From assembly GCA_910587335.1 (NCBI GenBank), contig CAJUMG010000005.1, positions 1 to 12,563 on the forward strand: a stretch of DNA of 12,563 nt. Reading direction: 5' to 3'. The number at the start of each line of letters is the position of its first letter. The first letter of the stretch is position 1. Source of the stretch: an uncultured Oscillospiraceae bacterium (GTDB lineage: Bacteria > Bacillota > Clostridia > Oscillospirales > Ruminococcaceae). Shown in pieces: positions 6,597 through 12,563 of this stretch. The notes below the pieces were generated by a model. The model had not been told where the DNA came from. It searched no databases and was given only the letters and a program-made list of their open reading frames with translations. A program made the translations under genes and the position numbers.

Positions 6597-6640
6597 AAAT
6601 GCCTTTTCGATTGTATGGAAAAAACAGTTTATCAGCATAG
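6584..6640 (+). pseudogene. cotJC: Candidate displaced 3' exon of cotJC
   Basis: In the frame set by the right repeat this reads LSKFEMPFRLYGKNSLSA and stops at TAG 6638-6640. Joined after codon 180 of cotJC it would give a 198-aa protein, close to the usual CotJC length of about 190-200. The stretch has no start signal of its own. I could not match the 18 residues to a remembered CotJC tail (many end in an FYAFNP-like motif), so this is a prediction, not an identification. Confidence 0.4.
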
Positions 6641-6786
6641 ACAGCGTGATTGTCACATCCTCCCGCCGATACTTACAAAAGCGATACTTTCGGTTGGATT
6701 TTTTAGTTGCTAGATCATTATGACAATAAATTAGCAAAGTAAAGTGTTAAAATCGCACAAAATTTTAACATAAATCTATGTTATAT
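6641..6786 (+). promoter_or_regulatory. Intergenic region upstream of hutH with overlapping palindromes
   Basis: No gene is seen in 6641-6874. TGTTAAAAT (6745-6753) and ATTTTAACA (6762-6770) are a perfect 9-bp inverted repeat. TAACATA (6766-6772) and TATGTTA (6777-6783) form a second palindrome sharing the middle half-site. They end four bases before the hutH -35 box, a typical place for an activator or repressor. Farther left, CGATACTT occurs twice (6667 and 6682) without clear meaning. Confidence 0.55.
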
Positions 6787-6815
6787 TTGACAAAATGCCG
6801 AAAACATGATAGCAT
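6787..6815 (+). promoter_or_regulatory. Sigma-A promoter of the hut genes
   Basis: Perfect TTGACA (6787-6792), 17-base spacer, TAGCAT (6810-6815) preceded by an extended -10 TG. The hutH start is 60 bp downstream. Confidence 0.85.
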
Positions 6816-6874
6816 GAAAAAAGTTGGTGCGAATTGGATCGTATAATTATTGGGCGAAGAAAGGTGGATGAAAG

Positions 6875-8422
6875 ATGATGGTCAATCCGGCAGAGATCAA
6901 AGAGTTTGTGATAGACGGTGTGGGCCTGACGATGGAAGAGCTGGTGGCAGCCGCCCGTTTTGGGGCGAAGGTATCTATTGCCCCAAAGGCAGTGGAGGCA
7001 ATGGCTGCGTCCCGCGCACTGGTAGAAAAAATTGTGGAGGAAAAACGCACCGCTTATGGTGTTAACACCGGCTTTGGCGATTTCAGCAAGGTGGCTATCC
7101 CGGAGGAGCAGGCGGCTCAGCTGCAAAACAATCTAATTTATAGCCACTGCACCGGCACTGGCGACCCCTATAAAGAGGAAGTTGTGCGGGGGATGCTGCT
7201 GCTGCGGGCCAATGCCTTGTGCGGGGGAAATTCAGGTATCCGCCCCGAACTGGTACAAACTATTGTTGATATGCTGAATGCGGGTGTTCATCCGGTGGTG
7301 CCGCAGAAAGGTTCTCTCGGTGCTTCGGGTGATTTGGCCCCTCTTTCCCATATGGCTTTGGTGCTGTTAGGTAAAGGGCAGGCCATCTACCAGGGGGAGA
7401 AGCTCCCCGGTGGGGAAGCGATGAAACGGGCAGGGCTGCCCACCTATACTTTGCAGCCGAAAGAAGGACTGGCACTTACCAACGGCACCCAGGCGATGAC
7501 CTCGGTGGGAGCACTGGCATTGTATGATACGATCTGTGCTGCCAAGCTGGCGGATATTATTGGCTCGATGACTATGGAGGCCTTGGCCGGATTACGTAAC
7601 GCCTTTGAGGACAGGGTGCAGGCGGTGCGCCCTCATAAAGGGCAGCAGCTAGTGGCTAAAAATTTCCGTACCTTGATGGCGGGCAGCGAAATTTTGGATC
7701 GTTCTCAGAAGATGCGTGTGCAGGACGCCTATTCGCTGCGCTGCATTCCCCAGGTGCATGGGGCTATCAGAGACGCTTTGGCTTATATTCAGAGCACAGT
7801 AGAGGTGGAGATGAACTCGGTAACCGATAACCCGCTGCTGTTTTTGGAGGATGAAGCGGTTATCTCCGGCGGCAACTTCCATGGAGAGCCGATGGCGCTG
7901 GTGTTCGACTACCTGGGCATTGTCTGCTCGGAGATTGCGGATATTTCTGAGCGCCGCTTGGAGCGGATGGTAAATGAAAAACTCAGCGAGGGGCTGCCGC
8001 CTTTCTTAGCGCCCGAGGGGGGGCTGAATTCTGGCTTTATGATTGTGCAGTATTCGGCGGCTTCTATGGTCAGCGAAAACAAGGTGCTGGCGCACCCTGC
8101 CAGCGTGGACTCTATCCCCAGCTCAGCAAACCAGGAGGATTTGGTGAGTATGGGCACCACAGCGGCCCGCAAAAGCGGCTGGATTGTGGAAAATACCCTG
8201 TCGGTGCTGGCAATGGAGCTGATGGGTGCGGCCCAGGGGATCGATCTGCGGGGCGGCAAGCCTTCTAAACCGCACCAAGCAGTGCTGGAGCGGGTGCGCA
8301 GAGACGTAGCCTTCTATAATGTGGATCGAGAAATCTGGCCGGATATTGAGAAGATGAACGAAATGGTGCGGGATGGCAGCATTTTGGAGATAATCGCAAA
8401 AGAGGCCCCGGATTTTGAATAA
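6875..8422 (+). CDS. hutH: Histidine ammonia-lyase HutH
   Basis: Converts L-histidine to trans-urocanate and ammonia, the first step of histidine degradation, in the cytoplasm. The 515-aa protein has the self-forming MIO cofactor triplet Ala150-Ser151-Gly152 in GSLGASGDLAPLSHM, the active-site tyrosine in YGVNTGFG (Tyr61), and the conserved NSVTDNPL and GGNFHGEP blocks. Length is normal for the MIO lyase family. The double ATG at 6875/6878 is served by AAGGTGG (6861-6867); an ATG at 6868 is out of frame. Other MIO lyases (phenylalanine or tyrosine ammonia-lyase) share these motifs, but the hutU, ftcD and hutI neighbours make histidine the substrate. It is first in the cluster and reads from the promoter at 6787-6815. 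Confidence 0.97.
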   Translation: MMVNPAEIKEFVIDGVGLTMEELVAAARFGAKVSIAPKAVEAMAASRALVEKIVEEKRTAYGVNTGFGDFSKVAIPEEQAAQLQNNLIYSHCTGTGDPYKEEVVRGMLLLRANALCGGNSGIRPELVQTIVDMLNAGVHPVVPQKGSLGASGDLAPLSHMALVLLGKGQAIYQGEKLPGGEAMKRAGLPTYTLQPKEGLALTNGTQAMTSVGALALYDTICAAKLADIIGSMTMEALAGLRNAFEDRVQAVRPHKGQQLVAKNFRTLMAGSEILDRSQKMRVQDAYSLRCIPQVHGAIRDALAYIQSTVEVEMNSVTDNPLLFLEDEAVISGGNFHGEPMALVFDYLGIVCSEIADISERRLERMVNEKLSEGLPPFLAPEGGLNSGFMIVQYSAASMVSENKVLAHPASVDSIPSSANQEDLVSMGTTAARKSGWIVENTLSVLAMELMGAAQGIDLRGGKPSKPHQAVLERVRRDVAFYNVDREIWPDIEKMNEMVRDGSILEIIAKEAPDFE

Positions 8423-8518
8423 AAGAATTACTGCTGTATTGGATTTGGTGTATGATGCAGAAAGATAGTACCCCAGATAATCTTCGAATACAGACCAAAC
8501 AGAAAGAGAGGTATTATA

Positions 8519-10534
8519 ATGTCGCACACTGTAGAAGAAGCAATGACCATTAAACTGGACTATGAGTTACCGGAATACCCTGCATTTGCAGAGAGAATCC
8601 GCCGTGCCCCTCGTCGGGAATCCAAGCTAACCAAGGCGGATAAAGCCCTGGCGGTTAAAAATGCTCTGCGTTATATCCATCCGGATCACCATGCCCAGAT
8701 GGCGAAAGAGTTTGCCCAGGAGCTGGAGGAGCACGGGCGTATTTACGGTTACCGCTTCCGTCCGGCAGGGAAGTTGATGGGCAAGCCGATTGACGAATAT
8801 AAAGGCCGCTGTATAGAAGGAAAAGCCTTTCAGGTGATGATCGATAACAACCTGGATTTTGAGGTGGCGCTCTATCCTTACGAGCTGGTTACCTACGGGG
8901 AAACCGGTCAGGTCTGCCAGAATTGGATGCAGTACCGGCTGATTAAAAAATATCTGGAAGAGCTTACCGACGAGCAAACCCTGGTTGTGGAATCTGGGCA
9001 CCCGGTAGGGCTGTTTGCTTCCCACAAAACCTCCCCTCGGGTTATCATCACAAACGGCCTGATGGTGGGGCTGTTTGACAATCTGCACGCTTTTAATCGG
9101 GCGGCGGCATTGGGCGTTGCCAACTATGGGCAGATGACCGCCGGCGGCTGGATGTATATCGGCCCCCAGGGCATTGTCCATGGCACCTTTAACACCCTGC
9201 TGAACGCTGGCAGGCTGAAACTGGGTATCCCCAAGGAGGAAGATCTGACCGGCAGGCTGTTTGTTTCCTCCGGTCTGGGCGGCATGAGCGGCGCCCAGGG
9301 CAAGGCGGCGGAAATTGCCGGTGCGGTGTCCATTATTGCAGAGGTAGATAAATCCCGCCTGATGACCCGTTATAACCAGGGATGGATAAGCAAATATTCC
9401 GCCAGCTTGGATGAGGTGGCAAAATGGGCGGCAGAAGAACAGGCCGCTAAGCGCCCCTGTGCCATTGCCTACCATGGCAATGTGGTGGATTTATTGGAAT
9501 ATGTCCTGGAAAAGGATATCCATGTGGATCTGCTTTCCGACCAGACCTCCTGCCATGTGCCCTATGACGGCGGCTATTGTCCCCAGGAGCTTACCTTTGA
9601 GCAGCGCACCGAAATGCTGGCGAAGGATCCTGAAGGCTTTGCCAAGCTGGTGGATAAGACCCTGCGCCATCACTATGAATTGATCTGCCAGTTGAGTAAA
9701 AAGGGTACTTATTTCTTTGATTACGGCAACAGTTTTTTAAAGGCTGTTTATGATGCTGGGATCAAAGAAATCTGCAAGAATGGCTTTGATGAAACAGACG
9801 GCTTTATCTTCCCCTCTTATGTGGAAGATATTTTGGGCCCATGCTTGTTTGATTACGGCTATGGCCCCTTCCGTTGGTGCTGTCTTTCCGGCAAGCAGGA
9901 GGATCTGGATGCCACCGATAAGGCTGCAATGGATTGTATTGATCCCAATGCTCGGTATCAGGATAGGGATAACTATGTCTGGGTGCGGGACGCCAAGAAA
10001 AACAAAATGGTGGTGGGCACCAAATGCCGTATTTTATATCAGGACGCCTACGGCCGCACCAAGATCGCTTTAAAATTCAATGAGATGGTGCGTAACGGGG
10101 AAATCGGTCCGGTCATGCTGGGACGGGATCATCACGACACCGGCGGTACCGATTCCCCTTTCCGGGAGACCTCCAACATCAAAGACGGTTCCAATATTAT
10201 GGCGGATATGGCTGTCCAATGCTTTGCCGGCAACTGTGCTAGGGGCATGAGCTTGGTGGCGCTGCATAACGGCGGCGGCACAGGCATTGGCAAAGCAATC
10301 AACGGCGGTTTTGGCATGGTGCTGGACGGCAGCGAGCGGGTGGATACCATCCTCCGGGCGGCGATGCCTTGGGATGTTATGGGCGGTGTTGCCCGCAGAT
10401 CCTGGGCAAGGAACCCCAATTCCATAGAAACCTGCATAGAATTTAACGAAACCCATCAGGGAAAATATCATATTACCTTGCCGTATATTGCGGATGACGC
10501 ATTGGTAGCAGCTGCGGTGGAAGAAGCCGAATAA
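8519..10534 (+). CDS. hutU: Urocanate hydratase HutU (long form)
   Basis: Hydrates urocanate to 4-imidazolone-5-propionate using a tightly bound NAD+. At 671 aa it is over 100 residues longer than the Bacillus/Pseudomonas enzymes (about 555 aa) and closer in length to the animal type. Seen: TAGGWMYIGPQGIVHGTFNT (207-226), the Rossmann loop SSGLGGMSGAQ (250-260), RDHHDTGGTDSPFRETSNI (536-554) and HNGGGTGIGKAINGGFGMVLDG (583-604). In the Pseudomonas enzyme the region before RDH carries a reactive Cys in an ARICW context; here the matching stretch reads CRILYQD, a difference I associate with this long class. GAGAGG precedes ATG 8519 by 7 bases. It follows hutH by 96 bp with no clear terminator or promoter between, so the two are probably cotranscribed. 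Confidence 0.97.
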   Translation: MSHTVEEAMTIKLDYELPEYPAFAERIRRAPRRESKLTKADKALAVKNALRYIHPDHHAQMAKEFAQELEEHGRIYGYRFRPAGKLMGKPIDEYKGRCIEGKAFQVMIDNNLDFEVALYPYELVTYGETGQVCQNWMQYRLIKKYLEELTDEQTLVVESGHPVGLFASHKTSPRVIITNGLMVGLFDNLHAFNRAAALGVANYGQMTAGGWMYIGPQGIVHGTFNTLLNAGRLKLGIPKEEDLTGRLFVSSGLGGMSGAQGKAAEIAGAVSIIAEVDKSRLMTRYNQGWISKYSASLDEVAKWAAEEQAAKRPCAIAYHGNVVDLLEYVLEKDIHVDLLSDQTSCHVPYDGGYCPQELTFEQRTEMLAKDPEGFAKLVDKTLRHHYELICQLSKKGTYFFDYGNSFLKAVYDAGIKEICKNGFDETDGFIFPSYVEDILGPCLFDYGYGPFRWCCLSGKQEDLDATDKAAMDCIDPNARYQDRDNYVWVRDAKKNKMVVGTKCRILYQDAYGRTKIALKFNEMVRNGEIGPVMLGRDHHDTGGTDSPFRETSNIKDGSNIMADMAVQCFAGNCARGMSLVALHNGGGTGIGKAINGGFGMVLDGSERVDTILRAAMPWDVMGGVARRSWARNPNSIETCIEFNETHQGKYHITLPYIADDALVAAAVEEAE

Positions 10535-10570
10535 CAAATAAAAGGGAAGGTCTGCCCTGTTTTATTTGTT
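10533..10570 (+). terminator. Inverted repeat at the end of hutU, likely terminator
   Basis: AACAAATAAAA (10533-10543) and TTTTATTTGTT (10560-10570) are a perfect 11-bp inverted repeat; inside it GGG can pair with CCC. The hairpin begins at the hutU stop codon and ends in a T-rich arm, consistent with termination or attenuation before ftcD. Confidence 0.6.
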
Positions 10571-10844
10571 TGCAGGGCTGGACCCTTTGGGGATTCGGAT
10601 ATACCGGCGGCTTATGGTACAACTACGGGCGGCCGTCAAATCGGGAGAATATCGTGCTGGGGAAAAACTGCCGGCCGAGACAGAGCTTTTTGAAGGTTTG
10701 GGGATATCGAAGGGAACGATCAAAGCTGCCTATCATCAGCTGGAACTGCTGCCCTTTGAATATCTGTTGGAAAAAAGTTCCCTCATCTACCTGAGGGAAA
10801 GGGTACAATATTGCTGGAGGCATAAAGCAGGCCTTGCAAAATAG
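10566..10844 (+). pseudogene. Remnant of a GntR-family transcription regulator
   Basis: The first 60 codons match the GntR winged-helix domain: IYRRLMVQLRAAVKSGEYRAGEKLPAETELF, then LGISKGTIKAAYHQLE as the recognition helix. After that the frame continues with LLPFEYLLEKSS and unrelated residues to a stop at 10842. The expected wing motif appears in the -1 frame as EGKGTILLEA (10793-10822), followed at once by a stop. No effector domain follows in any frame. There is no good start either: TTG 10566 lies in the hutU terminator, and ATG 10614 would remove the first helix. An 8-bp perfect hairpin (10778-10785 with 10792-10799) sits at the frame change. A short functional DNA-binding peptide from ATG 10614 is possible but unlikely. 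Before decay it could have regulated the hut genes. Confidence 0.7.
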
Positions 10845-10862
10845 CAAGGGCTACTGTATAGT
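10834..10862 (+). promoter_or_regulatory. Candidate promoter of ftcD-hutI
   Basis: TTGCAA (10834-10839), 17-base spacer, TATAGT (10857-10862), about 60 bp ahead of the ftcD start. It overlaps the tail of the regulator remnant and a small hairpin (CCTTGC 10832-10837 with GCAAGG 10844-10849). It would let ftcD and hutI be expressed apart from hutH-hutU. Confidence 0.5.
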
Positions 10863-10925
10863 GATGAGCGATATCATTTGTTGTTAGATAGCGCTTAACT
10901 GTGCCATTAACGAAAGAAGGAGCGG

Positions 10926-11828
10926 ATGAAATTGGCAAGATTGATAGAATGTGTTCCCAACTGCAGCGAGGGCAGGGATAAACAAGTTGTAGAGGCAATT
11001 GCAGACGCAGTCCGGGCAGTCCCTGGAGTTACCCTGATGGATTATTCCTCGGACGAAAGTCATAACCGGAGTGTTTTCACCATTGTTGGTTCCCCGGAGC
11101 AGGTGGGGGAAGCGGCTTTCCAGTTTGCCAAAGCAGCAGTGGAACGCATTGATATGACTAAACATACCGGGGAGCATCCCCGTATGGGCGCGGTGGACGT
11201 TATTCCCTTTACTCCTGTAAAGGATGTCCCTATGGAGGAATGCGTAGAGCTTTCCAAGGCGGTGGGGAAACGTATCTGGGAAGAATTGAAAATGCCGGTT
11301 ACCCTGTATGAGGAATCTGCATCTGCCCCTCACCGGCGCAACCTTGCCGCTGTCCGGAAAGGGCAGTTTGAGGGAATGCCGGAAAAATTAAAGGACCCCC
11401 AATGGCATCCGGATTTTGGAAATGCGGAAATCCATCCCACTGCGGGGATTGTAGCAGTGGGTGCCCGGGTGCCGCTGGTTGCTTTTAACATTAACCTTTC
11501 CACCTCAGATGTGGAAATTGCCAACAAGATTGCGAAAACCATCCGGGAATCCAGCGGCGGCATGCGGCATGTCAAAGCCATTGGTGTTTTGCTGGAAGAC
11601 CGCAATGTGGCGCAGGTTTCCATCAATATGGTGAACTATGAGAAAACCCCCATTTACCGGGTATTTGAAACTGTCCGCTTTGAGGCAAAACGGTATGGGG
11701 TGGAGATCGTTGGTTCGGAGATCATCGGCCTGCTGCCAATGAACGCCTTAATAAACGCTGCCGAGTATTATCTCAAGCTGGAAGGCTTTGACGGGGAAAA
11801 CCAGGTGATGGAAAAACACCTGCTGTAA
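10926..11828 (+). CDS. ftcD: Glutamate formimidoyltransferase
   Basis: Transfers the formimino group of N-formimino-L-glutamate to tetrahydrofolate, releasing glutamate, so histidine carbon enters the one-carbon pool. The 300-aa length equals the transferase half of the two-domain animal FTCD; the cyclodeaminase half is absent here and would need a separate gene outside the window. Seen: IECVPNCSEGRD (8-19; most homologues have VPNFSEG), the catalytic HTGEHPRMGAVDVIPF block (80-95) with His84, ESASAPHRRNL, and HPTAGIVAVGARVPLVAFNINL. AAGGAG precedes ATG 10926 closely (3 bases), somewhat tight. It ends 46 bp before hutI, probably the same operon. With hutI next to it and no formimidoylglutamase (hutG) in view, the folate-dependent branch appears to be used. 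Confidence 0.96.
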   Translation: MKLARLIECVPNCSEGRDKQVVEAIADAVRAVPGVTLMDYSSDESHNRSVFTIVGSPEQVGEAAFQFAKAAVERIDMTKHTGEHPRMGAVDVIPFTPVKDVPMEECVELSKAVGKRIWEELKMPVTLYEESASAPHRRNLAAVRKGQFEGMPEKLKDPQWHPDFGNAEIHPTAGIVAVGARVPLVAFNINLSTSDVEIANKIAKTIRESSGGMRHVKAIGVLLEDRNVAQVSINMVNYEKTPIYRVFETVRFEAKRYGVEIVGSEIIGLLPMNALINAAEYYLKLEGFDGENQVMEKHLL

Positions 11829-11874
11829 TCCAGCAGCGAATGTATCCCGCTGATAAAGGAAGTGGAAGGATTTT

Positions 11875-12563
11875 ATGCCGTCAACTCTATTGATAAAAAA
11901 TATTGGGATGTTGGCTACTGCCCAAGGGCAGGAAGCTCTAAAAGGAAAAGCCCAGGGCAGCGTCACACTTTTGGAAAATGCCTATGTGACGGTGCGGGAT
12001 GGGAAAATAGATAGAGTGGGCCAAGCAGAAGCCCCGAAAGGTTTGGAAGACGCAGCTGACCAGGTGTTGGACGCCAAAGGCCGGCTGGTCACCCCTGGCT
12101 TGGTAGACGCTCACACCCATTTAGTATTTGGTGGATGGCGGGAGCATGAGCTGGCGCTGAAGCTGCGGGGCGTCCCTTATCTGGATATTTTAGCCCAGGG
12201 TGGGGGGATTCTCTCCACTGTCCGGAATACCCGGAAAGCCACTGAAGAAGAGCTGGCGCAAAAGGCGGGGGAAGCTCTGCATACCATGCTCCAATATGGT
12301 ACAACCACCTGTGAGGCAAAAAGCGGCTATGGGCTGAGTTTACGGGATGAGTTAAAACAGCTTCGGGCTGTCCGTCGCTTGCAGGCTTCCCAGCCGGTGG
12401 AGTTGGTATCCACCTTTATGGGAGCCCACGCGGTTCCGGAGGAATACAAACAGGATAGGGAAGGGTATATCAAACTGCTCACGGAGGAGATGATTCCCGC
12501 TGTAGCGGGGGAAAAGCTGGCGGAATACTGCACCATCGCTCTCCACCCGACTACCAAAGAGAC
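11875..12563 (+). CDS. hutI: Imidazolonepropionase HutI (partial)
   Basis: Opens the ring of 4-imidazolone-5-propionate to N-formimino-L-glutamate, the substrate of the preceding ftcD product. About 229 of the usual 400-420 codons are in the window. It is an amidohydrolase: VTPGLVDAHTHLVFGGWRE (72-90) with metal ligands His80 and His82, GGGILSTV (109-116) and TTTCEAKSGYGL (143-154) for substrate contact, and FMGAHAVPEEY (181-191) with the third ligand His185. GGAAGG sits 5 bases before ATG 11875. Family agreement runs to AEYC (Cys219). The next residues, TIALHPTTKE, do not look like the conserved CDVFCE continuation, so the final 32 bases may not be genuine hutI. Confidence 0.95.
   Translation, partial: MPSTLLIKNIGMLATAQGQEALKGKAQGSVTLLENAYVTVRDGKIDRVGQAEAPKGLEDAADQVLDAKGRLVTPGLVDAHTHLVFGGWREHELALKLRGVPYLDILAQGGGILSTVRNTRKATEEELAQKAGEALHTMLQYGTTTCEAKSGYGLSLRDELKQLRAVRRLQASQPVELVSTFMGAHAVPEEYKQDREGYIKLLTEEMIPAVAGEKLAEYCTIALHPTTKE

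Noticed and set aside
6449..6640. Stand-alone 63-codon plus-strand ORF
   Set aside because: Its first part is antisense to the small ORF and its promoter region; only the end, in frame with the right repeat, is considered, as a possible cotJC exon.
6667..6689. CGATACTT direct repeat, 15 bp apart, as an attachment site or iteron
   Set aside because: Only two short copies, outside the proposed element, with no partner on the cotJC side.
8423..8518. Possible promoter between hutH and hutU
   Set aside because: TTGGAT is present but no acceptable -10 follows at the right distance; cotranscription is simpler.
8627..9475. 282-codon open frame on the minus strand
   Set aside because: It lies wholly antisense within hutU, whose protein motifs are unambiguous; no family match or ribosome site was seen.
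11821..11835. TGCTG/CAGCA inverted repeat after ftcD as a terminator
   Set aside because: The stem is only 5 bp and has no T-run; hutI follows 46 bp later with a good ribosome site.

Overview
The window looks like chromosomal DNA from an endospore-forming anaerobic Firmicute, most likely a gut Clostridia (Oscillospirales-like). This is inferred from the cotJABC spore-coat operon, the Gram-positive ribosome-binding sites, the moderate GC content and the clostridial histidine-degradation genes. Both ends cut genes: a SIS-domain sugar-phosphate protein on the left (minus strand) and hutI on the right (plus strand).

Left part (1-3184, all minus strand): a FrlB-like SIS-domain protein with a near-consensus promoter; mutY, an adenine glycosylase that repairs 8-oxoG:A mispairs; and an M42-family aminopeptidase gene followed by a hairpin terminator. 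The M42 gene and the plus-strand cotJ operon diverge from 3185-3349.

Middle (3350-6640): cotJA, cotJB and cotJC encode an inner spore-coat complex with a manganese-catalase-like subunit. cotJC follows its family through all five expected metal ligands, then leaves it at about codon 177. The frame then runs through a terminator that belongs to the opposite strand. Convergent with it lies a large serine recombinase (509 aa), preceded in the same transcription unit by a 51-aa ORF with a strong RBS. An imperfect direct repeat (TTAAGTAAGTATTG at 4518 and TTAAGCAAGTTTG at 6584) flanks the pair. It encodes Leu-Ser-Lys in the cotJC frame on both sides, so precise recombination would remove about 2.07 kb and give a 198-codon cotJC. 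This has the layout of the skin element in sigK: a small recombinase element that interrupts a sporulation gene and may be excised during sporulation. It is the most interesting part of the window. The repeat alone is weak evidence, and the family identity of the predicted 3' exon is unverified.

Right part (6641-12563, plus strand): hutH (histidine to urocanate), hutU (urocanate to imidazolonepropionate, long-form enzyme), a broken GntR regulator remnant, ftcD-type glutamate formimidoyltransferase, and hutI (imidazolonepropionate to formiminoglutamate, cut by the window edge). Together they take histidine to glutamate and hand the formimino carbon to tetrahydrofolate. hutH has a strong promoter just downstream of two overlapping palindromes that look like an operator. 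The last 32 bases of hutI stop matching the family, which may mark an assembly join at the window edge.
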